Part shown: piece by piece, positions 51,504-60,764 of the stretch
Numbering within the stretch: position 1 is the first letter of the stretch
Layout: the number at the start of each line of letters is the position of its first letter
Source: Polaromonas sp047303325
GTDB lineage: Bacteria; Pseudomonadota; Gammaproteobacteria; Burkholderiales; Burkholderiaceae_C
Assembly (NCBI RefSeq): GCF_047303325.1
Contig: NZ_JBKBEX010000004.1
Coordinates: 124,001-188,000, forward strand
Direction of reading: 5' to 3'
DNA: 64,000 bases
The notes under the pieces: model-generated
What the model was told of the DNA's origin: nothing
The model's database searches: none
Seen by the model: only the letters and a program-made list of their open reading frames with translations
Program-made: the position numbers and the translations under genes

Positions 51504-52229
51504 TCAATCGTTGATTTCAGGCAAGTCGTCGGGCGCAGCCTGGGCGGGCCTGCCGGGCTTTTCATTGTCAGCCGGGTGCGCCCAGTCCCATAAATGCTGG
51601 GCGACTTCCTCGACGCCCTGGCGCTTCAGCGAAGAAAAGAGTTTGACGTCTCCGCCGCCGGCCTGCAGTCGCACAATGGACAGCGCCTTGGCCGCTTCTG
51701 TCTTGTTGAGCTTGTCCGATTTGGTCAGCAGCACCAGGAATTTCAGACCTTCCTCGACGCGCGGCCGGATCACGTCGAGCAGGATTTCGTCGAGCTCCGT
51801 CAGGCCCAGGCGCGGGTCGCACAGCAGCACCACGGCCTTGAGGTTGTCTCGCGTCTGCAAATAATTGCCCATCACCTGTTGCCAGCGGTATTTGGCTTCC
51901 TTGGGCACCGCCGCATAACCGTAGCCCGGCAGGTCGGCCAGCACCGCATCCATCACGCCCTGTTTGCCCAGGCTGAACAGGTTGATGCTTTGTGTGCGGC
52001 CGGGCGTTTTGGAGGCAAAAGCCAGCCTGTGCTGCTGCGTCAGCGTATTGATGCAGGTGGATTTGCCCGCGTTGGAGCGGCCCACGAAGGCGATTTCCGG
52101 CACGTCGACGCGCGGCAGGTGCTTGAGTTCGGGCGCTGTGGTCAAAAACTTGGCCGTGTGCAGCCAGCCCATGGCGATCTTGGGGTCGGGTGTGGCGGAA
52201 GCTTGTTTGGGCGGCGGTGCGGAGGTCAT
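51504..52229 (-). CDS. ysxC: Ribosome biogenesis GTPase YsxC/YihA (EngB)
   Basis: 241-residue GTPase for 50S assembly. G1 is AFVGRSNAGKST, G3 region DLPGYGYAAV, G4 TKSDKLNK and G5 FSSLK are clear. The ATG at 52229 has AGGGA nearby; an in-frame ATG 30 bases earlier is possible. A Pro/Ala-rich N-terminal extension and a C-terminal tail make it longer than typical homologues. It is divergent from cytochrome c4, as in many proteobacteria. Confidence 0.93.
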   Translation of the reverse strand: MTSAPPPKQASATPDPKIAMGWLHTAKFLTTAPELKHLPRVDVPEIAFVGRSNAGKSTCINTLTQQHRLAFASKTPGRTQSINLFSLGKQGVMDAVLADLPGYGYAAVPKEAKYRWQQVMGNYLQTRDNLKAVVLLCDPRLGLTELDEILLDVIRPRVEEGLKFLVLLTKSDKLNKTEAAKALSIVRLQAGGGDVKLFSSLKRQGVEEVAQHLWDWAHPADNEKPGRPAQAAPDDLPEIND

Positions 52230-52356
52230 GGTCGGGCGGTCCCTGAAGGTCGTTTGCATGCCGGCGGCATGCGTTGAAAGGGGCCAAAGCCCCTGTGGGC
52301 GGGGCTTGGGAGGCCGCGAACCGGCAGAAAGCTCCTGGCGGCTTGCCGCGGCAAGA

Positions 52357-52372
52357 CCCCGAATAATCGGGG
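52357..52372. other. Short hairpin between ysxC and cytochrome c4
   Basis: 6-bp stem CCCCGA/TCGGGG with an ATAA loop, in the shared promoter zone of divergent genes. Its role is not clear. Confidence 0.25.
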
Positions 52373-52440
52373 GTGCCCTGAAGCCATTGTAAAATCAGAA
52401 AGTTATACGTTTTGTGCGCCAACCAATTAAAACCCCCGAT

Positions 52441-53115
52441 ATGAAGCTGTTCGTTACTTCCCTCCTGGCCGCTTTGCTGGCCGTGCCCGCCGTATCGTCC
52501 TTCGCCGCCGGCGAAGCAGCCGCACCCGCGCACGATGCCGCCCCGGCCGCCGCAGCGGCTCCGGCCAAGGTTGCCAAACCCGACCTGGTCAAGGGCGAAG
52601 CCAGCTTCACCGCCGTGTGCGCGAGCTGCCACGGCGCCGACGGCAATTCCGGCACTCCGGCCAACCCCAAGCTGGCGCAGCAGCACCCCGAATACCTGGT
52701 CAAGCAGCTGCAGGAGTTCAAATCCGGCAAGCGCAAAAACCCCATCATGCAGGGCTTCGCTTCGGCGCTCTCCGACGATGACATGAAAAACATCGCCTAC
52801 TGGGCCACCTCGAAAAAAGCCAAAACCGGCTTTGCCAAGGACAAGGAACTGGTCGCCCTCGGTGAGCGCATCTACCGCGGCGGCGTGCAGGACCGCCAGA
52901 TCGCCGCCTGCGCGGGCTGCCACAGCCCGACCGGCGCCGGCATTCCCTCCCAGTACCCGCGCCTGAGCGGCCAGCATGCCGACTACACCGTGACGCAGCT
53001 AACGGCTTTCCGTGACGGCGGCCGCAAGAACAGCATCCCCATGACCCAGGTTGCCGCCAAGCTCAACGACCGCGAAATCCGCGCCCTGGCCGACTACATT
53101 GCCGGCTTGCGCTGA
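52441..53115 (+). CDS. Diheme cytochrome c4
   Basis: 224-residue periplasmic electron carrier with a signal peptide (cut near FAAGE) and two class I haem domains. Haem motifs are CASCH (60-64) and CAGCH (157-161), with distal Met ligands likely in MQGF and PMTQ. An Ala/Pro spacer follows the signal. It probably feeds terminal oxidases. A tandem of terminators follows; resB-ccsB, needed for haem attachment, is next. Confidence 0.93.
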   Translation: MKLFVTSLLAALLAVPAVSSFAAGEAAAPAHDAAPAAAAAPAKVAKPDLVKGEASFTAVCASCHGADGNSGTPANPKLAQQHPEYLVKQLQEFKSGKRKNPIMQGFASALSDDDMKNIAYWATSKKAKTGFAKDKELVALGERIYRGGVQDRQIAACAGCHSPTGAGIPSQYPRLSGQHADYTVTQLTAFRDGGRKNSIPMTQVAAKLNDREIRALADYIAGLR

Positions 53116-53121
53116 GCCGCT

Positions 53122-53143
53122 GCCCGCCTAGGCGGGCTTTTTT
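53122..53143 (+). terminator. Rho-independent terminator of cytochrome c4
   Basis: GCCCGC/GCGGGC stem with a CTAG loop and six T, six bases after the stop. Confidence 0.9.
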
Positions 53144-53206
53144 GCCGAAAATACACGCAGGCCGACTGCAGTATTGAACCCAAGCCGCTAAAACCAATCA
53201 CACCAA

Positions 53207-53238
53207 GGCGGGTCTTTCTGATGAAGGCCCGCCTTTTT
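53207..53238 (+). terminator. Second terminator-like hairpin before resB
   Basis: Stem GGCGGG/CCCGCC (with an internal AAG pairing) followed by five T and a T-rich stretch. It sits 48 bases before resB and would leave resB needing a promoter of its own or read-through. Confidence 0.65.
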
Positions 53239-53286
53239 CTTTTTCCCTTGCCGGCAGCCGCCAGCCGATCCGGTTCCACTTAAAGC

Positions 53287-55500
53287 ATGACAGTTTCCAC
53301 CCAGGGTTTGAAGGTCAATTGGGGCTCCCGCAGCTTGCGGGCGTCGGTGGAACTGCTGTCGTCCATGCGGTTTTCCATTTCGCTGCTGACGGTGATCTGC
53401 ATCGCGTCCGTCATCGGCACGGTGCTCAAGCAGGCGGAGCCGCTGGGCAACTACGTGAACCAGTTCGGCCCGTTCTGGGCGCAGGCCTTCAGCCTGCTGA
53501 GCCTGAACACGGTCTACAGCGCCTGGTGGTTTTTGCTGATCTTGGCCTTTCTGGTCATTTCCACCTCGCTGTGCATCGCGCGCAACACGCCCAAAATCCT
53601 GGCGGACCTGAGCCAGCTCAAGGAGAACGTCCGCGAGCAAAGCCTCAAGGCCTTCGGCCACCGCGCCGAGGCCGCGCTGGCCGAAGCGCCCGAAGCCGCC
53701 GCGCGCCGCATCGGCCAGACGCTGGTGCAAAGCGGCTGGAAGGTCAAGCTGCAGCAGCGCCAGACGCCCGAAGGCGGCGGCTGGATGGTGGCCGCCAAGA
53801 AGGGCGCTGCCAACAAGCTCGGCTACATAGCGGCGCACAGCGCCATCGTGCTGGTGTGCGTGGGCGGCCTGCTGGACGGCGACATGATCGTGCGCGCGCA
53901 GATGTGGCTCAACGGAAAGTCCATCTACACCGGCGGCGGCCTGATCGCCGACGTGCCGGCGAAATACCGCCTGAGCGACAGCAACCCGACCTTTCGCGCC
54001 AACCTGCTGGTGGCCGAGGGCACGCAGTCCGGCACCGCCATCCTGAACCAGCCCGGCGGCGTGCTGCTGCAGGAGCTGCCGTTTTCCATCGAGCTGAAAA
54101 AATTCATCGTCGAGTACTACTCGACCGGCATGCCCAAGCTGTTCGCCAGCGACATCATCATCCACGACAAGGAAACCGGCGAGAAGATTCCGGCGCGCGT
54201 GGAAGTCAACCACCCAGCGCGCCACCGGGGCATCGAGATTTACCAGTCCAGCTTTGACGACGGCGGCTCCAGCGTCACGCTCAAGGCCATTCCCATGGCG
54301 GCGGCCACCAAGCCGTTTGAAATCCAGGGCACGATAGGCGGCACCAGCAGCCTGAGCAATGGCCAGGGCGAAGGGGCTGAAAAGCTGACGCTCGAATACA
54401 CGGCGTTGCGCGTCATCAATGTCGAAAACTTTGCCTCGGGCGGCGGCAACATGGGTGGCTCCGGCGCTGACGTGCGCAAGGTCGACCTGCACCAGGCCAT
54501 CGATTCGCGCCTGGGCGCGGCCAACAAGACGGTCACGCAAAAAGAGTTGCGCAACGTCGGGCCCAGCGTGAGCTACAAACTGCGCGACTCCGCCGGCCAG
54601 GCCCGCGAGTTCCACAACTACATGTTGCCGGTCAAGACCGACCCCGGCGAAAACAGCCCGGCTGTCTACCTGCTGGGCGTGCGCGAGACACCCTCGGCCC
54701 CCTTCCAGTACCTGCGCATTCCGGTCGACGCCGAAGGCGGCATGGACACCTTTTTGCGCCTGCGCGCCGCGCTGGCCAACCCGGCCCAGCGCGAGCTTGC
54801 CGTCAAGCGCTACGCCAGCCAGGCCATAGGCCGCGACCGTCCCGAACTGGCGCAGCAACTCGCAGCCTCGGCCTCGCGCGCGCTGGCGCTGTTCGCCGGC
54901 AGCGGCCCTGACGCGGCGGCAACCGGCAACGGCAAGACCGCCGGCCTGCAGGCGATTTCCGATTTCATGGAGGCCAACGTGCCCGAAGCCGAGCGCAACC
55001 GCGCCGGTGAAGTGCTGGTGCGCATCCTCAACGGCGCGCTGTTCGAGCTGGCCCAGATGACGCGCGAGCAGGCCGGGCTCAAGCCCATGGCGCAGGACGA
55101 AAAAACCCTGGGCTTTATGTCGCAGATGGTGCTGAGCCTGTCGGACGCCCATTTTTACCCCGCGCCCATGGCTTTTGAGCTCAAGGATTTCACCCAGGTT
55201 CAGGCCAGCGTGTTCCAGGTGGCGCGCGCCCCGGGCAAAACCATTGTGTACCTGGGCTGCGCTTTCCTGATCCTGGGCGTCTTCGCCATGCTTTACGTGC
55301 GCGAGCGCCGCGTCTGGGTCTGGCTGGCGCCGCGCGGCAAAGACGGTGCCCGGGCCGAGGGTGGCAATGGCGTGGGTTCAGTGCCAGAATCAGCTGGAAG
55401 CAGCCAGGCCACCATGGCCTTGTCCACCAACCGCAAAACGCTGGATGGCGACAAGGAGTTCGAGATGTTGAAAACGAAACTGTTGCAGGCGCCCCTATGA
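53287..55500 (+). CDS. resB: Cytochrome c biogenesis protein ResB
   Basis: 737-residue System II cytochrome c maturation protein (Ccs1/ResB), which with CcsB/CcsA passes haem to apocytochromes in the periplasm. LLSSMRFSISLLTVICIASV and WWFLLILAFLVISTSLC are membrane helices 1 and 2; a large periplasmic domain (about 190-650) follows, then TIVYLGCAFLILGVFAMLYV. Length fits betaproteobacterial ResB. Its end overlaps ccsB by four bases. Confidence 0.94.
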   Translation: MTVSTQGLKVNWGSRSLRASVELLSSMRFSISLLTVICIASVIGTVLKQAEPLGNYVNQFGPFWAQAFSLLSLNTVYSAWWFLLILAFLVISTSLCIARNTPKILADLSQLKENVREQSLKAFGHRAEAALAEAPEAAARRIGQTLVQSGWKVKLQQRQTPEGGGWMVAAKKGAANKLGYIAAHSAIVLVCVGGLLDGDMIVRAQMWLNGKSIYTGGGLIADVPAKYRLSDSNPTFRANLLVAEGTQSGTAILNQPGGVLLQELPFSIELKKFIVEYYSTGMPKLFASDIIIHDKETGEKIPARVEVNHPARHRGIEIYQSSFDDGGSSVTLKAIPMAAATKPFEIQGTIGGTSSLSNGQGEGAEKLTLEYTALRVINVENFASGGGNMGGSGADVRKVDLHQAIDSRLGAANKTVTQKELRNVGPSVSYKLRDSAGQAREFHNYMLPVKTDPGENSPAVYLLGVRETPSAPFQYLRIPVDAEGGMDTFLRLRAALANPAQRELAVKRYASQAIGRDRPELAQQLAASASRALALFAGSGPDAAATGNGKTAGLQAISDFMEANVPEAERNRAGEVLVRILNGALFELAQMTREQAGLKPMAQDEKTLGFMSQMVLSLSDAHFYPAPMAFELKDFTQVQASVFQVARAPGKTIVYLGCAFLILGVFAMLYVRERRVWVWLAPRGKDGARAEGGNGVGSVPESAGSSQATMALSTNRKTLDGDKEFEMLKTKLLQAPL

Positions 55501-56873
55501 ATACCTCCACCATCAACACCACGGCGGTGAACACCACCACGCTGAAGGCCGGCGGCGACAGCACGCTAAGCCTGAACGAAGGCTATTTCGTCCGGCGCAA
55601 TGTGCTGGACTGGGTGTTCGCCGCGCTGGTCGCCGGCGGCTTTCTCTACGCCTTCGCTCGCTACGGCGCGTTCATGGACGTCTACGAAAAAGGCATCCTG
55701 CTGGCGGCCATTCCGGCGGCCATCGCAATGGGCTGGTTCTGGCGGCCGCTGCGGGTGCTCATGGTGGTGGTGAGTGCCTTTGCCCTGCTGGGCATTGCGT
55801 CCTACCAGGGCGATCTCGGGCGGGCCGATCAGGTGTTCTGGCTCAAGTACTTCCTCTCCAGTCAATCGGCCATCTTGTGGATGAGCGTGCTGTTTTTCAT
55901 GAGCACGATTTTTTACTGGCTGGGGATGTTCGCCAAAGGCCAGAGCGGCACGCTCGAGTCGCTGGGTTCCAAAATAGCCTGGGTCGCCGTCGGCATGGCG
56001 TTGATCGGCACGCTGGTGCGCTGGTATGAAAGCTACCTGATAGGCGCCGACGTCGGGCATATCCCCGTGAGCAACCTGTATGAAGTTTTCGTCCTGTTTT
56101 GCTGGATGACGGCGGCCTTCTATCTGTACTTTGAATCGCAGTACAACACACGCGCGCTGGGCGCGTTCGTGATGCTGGTCGTCAGCGCTGCGGTCGGCTT
56201 TCTGCTCTGGTACACCGTGGTACGCGAAGCCCATGAAATCCAGCCGCTGGTGCCCGCCCTCAAAAGCTGGTGGATGAAGCTGCATGTACCGGCCAACTTC
56301 ATCGGCTACGGCATGTTCTCGCTGGCCGCCATGGTCTCGCTGTCCTACCTGATCAAGCAGCAGGCCGATGAAAAGCAGTGGTACCGGCTCACGCCGCTGT
56401 GGCTGCTGGGCGTGGTACTGTGTTTTGTGCCCATCGTGTTTCGCAGCAAGTCGCCGGCCGAAGTGGGCGGCAGCTACTACTGGGTCGGCTACCTCGCGGT
56501 ATCGGGGCTGATCGCCGCCGGCATCCTGCTGGGCCGCAAGCGCATCGCGGCGCGCCTGCCCAGCTTTGAGGTGCTGGACGACGTGATGTACAAGGCGATT
56601 GCCGTCGGCTTTGCCTTCTTCACCATCGCCACGGTGCTGGGTGCCCTCTGGGCCGCCGAGGCCTGGGGCGGCTACTGGAGCTGGGATCCCAAGGAGACCT
56701 GGGCGCTGATCGTCTGGCTCAACTACGCGGCCTGGCTGCACATGCGGCTCATGAAGGGCCTGCGCGGCACGGTCGCCGCCTGGTGGGCCCTGGTGGGGCT
56801 GGCGGTCACCTCGTTTGCCTTCCTGGGCGTCAACATGTTCCTCTCGGGCCTGCACAGCTACGGAACCTTGTAG
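55497..56873 (+). CDS. ccsB: Cytochrome c biogenesis protein CcsB (CcsA family)
   Basis: 458-residue multi-helix membrane protein, partner of ResB. The tryptophan-rich haem-binding signature EAWGGYWSWDPKETWALIVW near residues 389-408 is exact, and flanking His residues (LHVPANFIGY and LHMRLM) are candidate haem ligands. ATGA overlap with resB implies coupled translation. Confidence 0.95.
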   Translation: MNTSTINTTAVNTTTLKAGGDSTLSLNEGYFVRRNVLDWVFAALVAGGFLYAFARYGAFMDVYEKGILLAAIPAAIAMGWFWRPLRVLMVVVSAFALLGIASYQGDLGRADQVFWLKYFLSSQSAILWMSVLFFMSTIFYWLGMFAKGQSGTLESLGSKIAWVAVGMALIGTLVRWYESYLIGADVGHIPVSNLYEVFVLFCWMTAAFYLYFESQYNTRALGAFVMLVVSAAVGFLLWYTVVREAHEIQPLVPALKSWWMKLHVPANFIGYGMFSLAAMVSLSYLIKQQADEKQWYRLTPLWLLGVVLCFVPIVFRSKSPAEVGGSYYWVGYLAVSGLIAAGILLGRKRIAARLPSFEVLDDVMYKAIAVGFAFFTIATVLGALWAAEAWGGYWSWDPKETWALIVWLNYAAWLHMRLMKGLRGTVAAWWALVGLAVTSFAFLGVNMFLSGLHSYGTL

Positions 56874-56876
56874 CCG

Positions 56877-56903
56877 GCCGGGGGTCTTTGTTAAAGCCCC
56901 GGC
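56877..56903. other. Hairpin between ccsB and msrP
   Basis: GCCGGGG/CCCCGGC stem with an inner CTTT/AAAG pair, directly after the ccsB stop. No T-run follows, so termination is uncertain. Confidence 0.35.
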
Positions 56904-56969
56904 TGAATCCGTGTAAGAACCTGACGCGTATTCAGACTAAGCCATAACGGATTTATCAAGGACGCCCCC

Positions 56970-57967
<998 letters not shown>

Positions 57968-57968
<1 letters not shown>

Positions 57969-58627
57969 TGGCCACCCTGTTGGCATCGCGGCAAAAATGG
58001 TTGCTGCATCCTGCCGCAAAACCCATCCTCTTTGTCGCCTGCCTGTTGCCCTTTGCGTGGCTGTTCTACGGCGCCTTTACCAACCAACTGGGCGCCAACC
58101 CGGCCGAGGCCCTGATACGCGCCACCGGCGACTGGACGCTGCGGTTTATCTGCATAGTCCTGGCAGTCACGCCGCTTCGGGTGATCAGCGGCACGCCGGC
58201 GCTGGCGCGCTTTCGGCGCATGCTGGGGCTGTTCGCGTACTTCTATGTGGTCGTCCACCTGCTGAGCTACAGCTGGTTCGACATGGGCTTTGACTTTGCC
58301 GACATTGCCAAGGACATCGCCAAGCGGCCTTTCATCCTGGTGGGTTTTTCGGCCTTTGTGCTGCTGACCCCGCTGGCGGCCACGTCTTTCAACGCCGCGA
58401 TCAAGGCCATGGGCGCCAAGCGCTGGCAGTGGCTGCATAAGCTGGTTTACCTGATTGCCGGCCTGGGGCTGCTGCATTTCTTCTGGATGCGCGCGGGCAA
58501 GAACAATTTCGCTGAAGTGTTTGTCTACGCCGCGATCATCGCCGTGTTGCTGGGCTGGCGCGTGCAGCAGTTCCTCAAGAAAAAGAAGCCGCAGCCCGCC
58601 TACGGCGTGCGCGGCAAGCTGTCCTAG
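57968..58627 (+). CDS. msrQ: MsrQ haem-binding membrane subunit
   Basis: 219-residue inner-membrane protein with six helices that delivers quinol electrons to MsrP. GDWTLRFICIVLAVTPLRVI and LGLFAYFYVVVHLLSYSWFD carry a haem His; HKLVYLIAGLGLLHFFWM supplies others. It overlaps msrP by one base. Size and helix spacing match the YedZ/MsrQ family. Confidence 0.94.
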
Positions 58628-58651
58628 CGACAGCTGCCCTAGCTATGGCCT

Positions 58652-59941
58652 TCAGCCGGCCACCAGCTGTTCCTGCCGCATCTGGTCTTCCGTGCTTTCC
58701 CGCCGACGAATCAGGTGCGCCTTGTCGCCGTCAACCAGCACTTCAGCCGCGCGGCCGCGCGTGTTGTAGTTGCTGGCCATGCTCATGCAATAGGCGCCGG
58801 CCGACATCACGGCCAGCGGGTCGCCCGCCACCACAGCGAGGGCCCGGTCCCGGCCTATCCAGTCGCCGCTTTCGCAGACCGGCCCGACCACGTCGTAAGT
58901 CATTTCGGACGCGCCTCGAGTGGCAGCTGCCGATAGCGGGACGATGGCGTGGAAGGCTTGGTACATGGCGGGGCGCGGCAGGTCGTTCATGGCCGCATCG
59001 ATGATGCAGAAATTCTTGTGCTCGCCGGGCTTGACGTAAAGCACTTGCGTCAGGCACACGCCGGCATTGCCGACCAGCGAACGGCCGGGTTCGATCATGA
59101 GTTTTTTGCCGCCGTAGCCGCGCGCATCAAGCCGGGCCAGCAACTGCTGCCACAAGGCGTCGGCTTCGGGCGGGGTGTCGTTGTTGTAGTTGATGCCCAG
59201 GCCGCCGCCGAAATCGATGTGTTCCAGCGAGATGCCGGCGGCCTCGATGGAGGCCACCAGATCCAGCACCCGGTCCATGGCATCGAGATAGGGCGTGGCC
59301 TCGGTGATCTGTGAGCCGATATGGCAGTCGATGCCGACCACGCGCAGGCCCTTGAGCGAAGCCGCATGCCGGTAGATGCGCAGCGCGTCCTCATGCGCCA
59401 CACCGAACTTGTTGTCCTTCAGGCCGGTGGAAATATAGGGGTGGGTCTTGGGGTCCACATTGGGATTGACGCGTATGCTGACGGGCGCGCGCAGGCCCTG
59501 GGCCAGCGCGACTTCGGACAGCACGTCCAGCTCGGCCTCGCTCTCGACGTTGAAGCAGCCTATGCCGGCGGCCAGCGCCTGGCGCATTTCGGCGCGGGTT
59601 TTGCCCACGCCCGAGAAGATGATCTTGCCGGCCTCGCCGCCGGCCGCCAGCACGCGGTCCAGCTCGCCGCCCGAGACGATGTCAAAGCCGCAGCCGGCCC
59701 GGGCGAACACCTGCAGCACGCCCAGCGAGGAGTTGGCCTTCATGGCGTAGCAGATCTGCGCATCGCGGCCGGCAAAACCGCGCTGGTAGGCGGCCAGCGC
59801 CGACAGCATGGCGGCCTTGGAATAAACGAAGAGCGGTGTGCCGTGCGCGGTGGCGAGTTCGCGCAGGCTGAGGTTTTCAACAAAGAGCTCACCCTCACGG
59901 TAGGCGAAATGCGGATGGCCGGGCAGGGATGGACGGGTCAT
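58652..59941 (-). CDS. lysA: Diaminopimelate decarboxylase
   Basis: 429-residue PLP enzyme for the last step of lysine synthesis. The PLP lysine is in ICYAMKANSSLGVL, the phosphate loop region in HIDFGGGLGINY, and VVGPVCESGDWIGRDR contains the substrate-side Cys. The frame is open to 60133, but family similarity begins at the ATG at 59941. It follows lptM on the same strand. Confidence 0.95.
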   Translation of the reverse strand: MTRPSLPGHPHFAYREGELFVENLSLRELATAHGTPLFVYSKAAMLSALAAYQRGFAGRDAQICYAMKANSSLGVLQVFARAGCGFDIVSGGELDRVLAAGGEAGKIIFSGVGKTRAEMRQALAAGIGCFNVESEAELDVLSEVALAQGLRAPVSIRVNPNVDPKTHPYISTGLKDNKFGVAHEDALRIYRHAASLKGLRVVGIDCHIGSQITEATPYLDAMDRVLDLVASIEAAGISLEHIDFGGGLGINYNNDTPPEADALWQQLLARLDARGYGGKKLMIEPGRSLVGNAGVCLTQVLYVKPGEHKNFCIIDAAMNDLPRPAMYQAFHAIVPLSAAATRGASEMTYDVVGPVCESGDWIGRDRALAVVAGDPLAVMSAGAYCMSMASNYNTRGRAAEVLVDGDKAHLIRRRESTEDQMRQEQLVAG

Positions 59942-60089
59942 GGTATTGCTTGGGCTGTCAGGGCAGGCTGGGGTTCGGGGTATCTTAAGGAGCGCGCGCG
60001 CCGCGCGCCATGGTCGATTCAAGGTGACTGCCGGCCTGCGCCTTGGATTTGAAGGTTCAGGTCGGGAAGGACGGGTGTTGCCGGCAGGA

Positions 60090-60344
60090 TTAACGGGCAG
60101 CGGAGGCGGGCAAGGCCGGTACCACGGCCGCATCTTCCGGCGCCGCCGGGAGCGTGGTGCTGCGAGGGGTTGCCGCAGGGGCAGTGCGGGCCGTCACGCC
60201 CGGGACTTTGGGTGGCACCGGAAGGTAGAGCGGGCCTTTCTGGCCGCAACCGGCCAGCAGGGCGGCACCGGCCACAATCGCGGCAAGGCCATACCGCAAG
60301 GCGGGATTGCGGCGGCGACCTAGAATTTGAGCTGAAGAAACCAT
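60090..60344 (-). CDS. lptM: LptM-type lipoprotein (LPS translocon maturation chaperone)
   Basis: 84-residue lipoprotein. Signal ends in LLAGC with Cys33, followed at once by GQKGPLYLP, the hallmark of LptM/YifL proteins, which help LptD oxidative folding in E. coli. The rest is Pro/Ala-rich. The frame remains open further upstream to 60572, but that part is antisense to cyaY and not lipoprotein-like. Divergent cyaY starts 12 bases away, as in other proteobacteria. Confidence 0.88.
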   Translation of the reverse strand: MVSSAQILGRRRNPALRYGLAAIVAGAALLAGCGQKGPLYLPVPPKVPGVTARTAPAATPRSTTLPAAPEDAAVVPALPASAAR

Positions 60345-60356
60345 GACGGGATTGTA

Positions 60357-60692
60357 ATGACGGACCTTGAATACCAGGATCTGGCCGAACGCGCGCTCCA
60401 GGCGGTGGAAGCGGGCTGCGACCGGATCAACGATGAAACCAATGCGGACATCGATAACCAGCGCACCGGCGGCATGGTCACCTTGACCTTTTCCAACCGC
60501 AGCCAGATCGTGATCAACCTGCAAAAGCCCTTGCAGGAAATCTGGATGGCGGCCAAGGCCGGCGGGTTTCACTATAAATACAGGGAAGGGCGCTGGGCCG
60601 ACACCAAGGATTCCAGCGAGTTCTTCGCCAATTTGTCGCGTTATGCCAGCGAGCAGGCCGGCCAGCCGCTGGTGTTCAAGGCGCAGGACTGA
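60357..60692 (+). CDS. cyaY: Iron-sulfur cluster assembly protein CyaY (frataxin)
   Basis: 111-residue bacterial frataxin. MTDLEYQDLAERALQAVE and the acidic ridge DRINDETNADIDNQ are present, and the sheet strand QIVINLQKPLQEIWMAAKAGG is conserved. It binds iron and modulates IscS/IscU. It lies divergent from lptM and is followed by a bidirectional terminator shared with mrcA. Confidence 0.95.
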   Translation: MTDLEYQDLAERALQAVEAGCDRINDETNADIDNQRTGGMVTLTFSNRSQIVINLQKPLQEIWMAAKAGGFHYKYREGRWADTKDSSEFFANLSRYASEQAGQPLVFKAQD

Positions 60693-60713
60693 GGTCTCGG
60701 GAATTTCGCCGGA

Positions 60714-60747
60714 AATAAAAACGGCCCGTGAGGGCCGTTTTTATTTG
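60714..60747. terminator. Bidirectional terminator between cyaY and mrcA
   Basis: Symmetric stem AAATAAAAACGGCCC/GGGCCGTTTTTATTT with a GTGA loop; T-runs follow in both directions and both genes converge on it. Confidence 0.93.
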
Positions 60748-60764
60748 TGCGCCGCGCTGCCTGT

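Noticed and set aside
53188..55152. 654-codon open frame antisense to resB
   Set aside because: Composition is Gln/His/Arg-rich with no recognisable fold, and the sense frame is a complete ResB.
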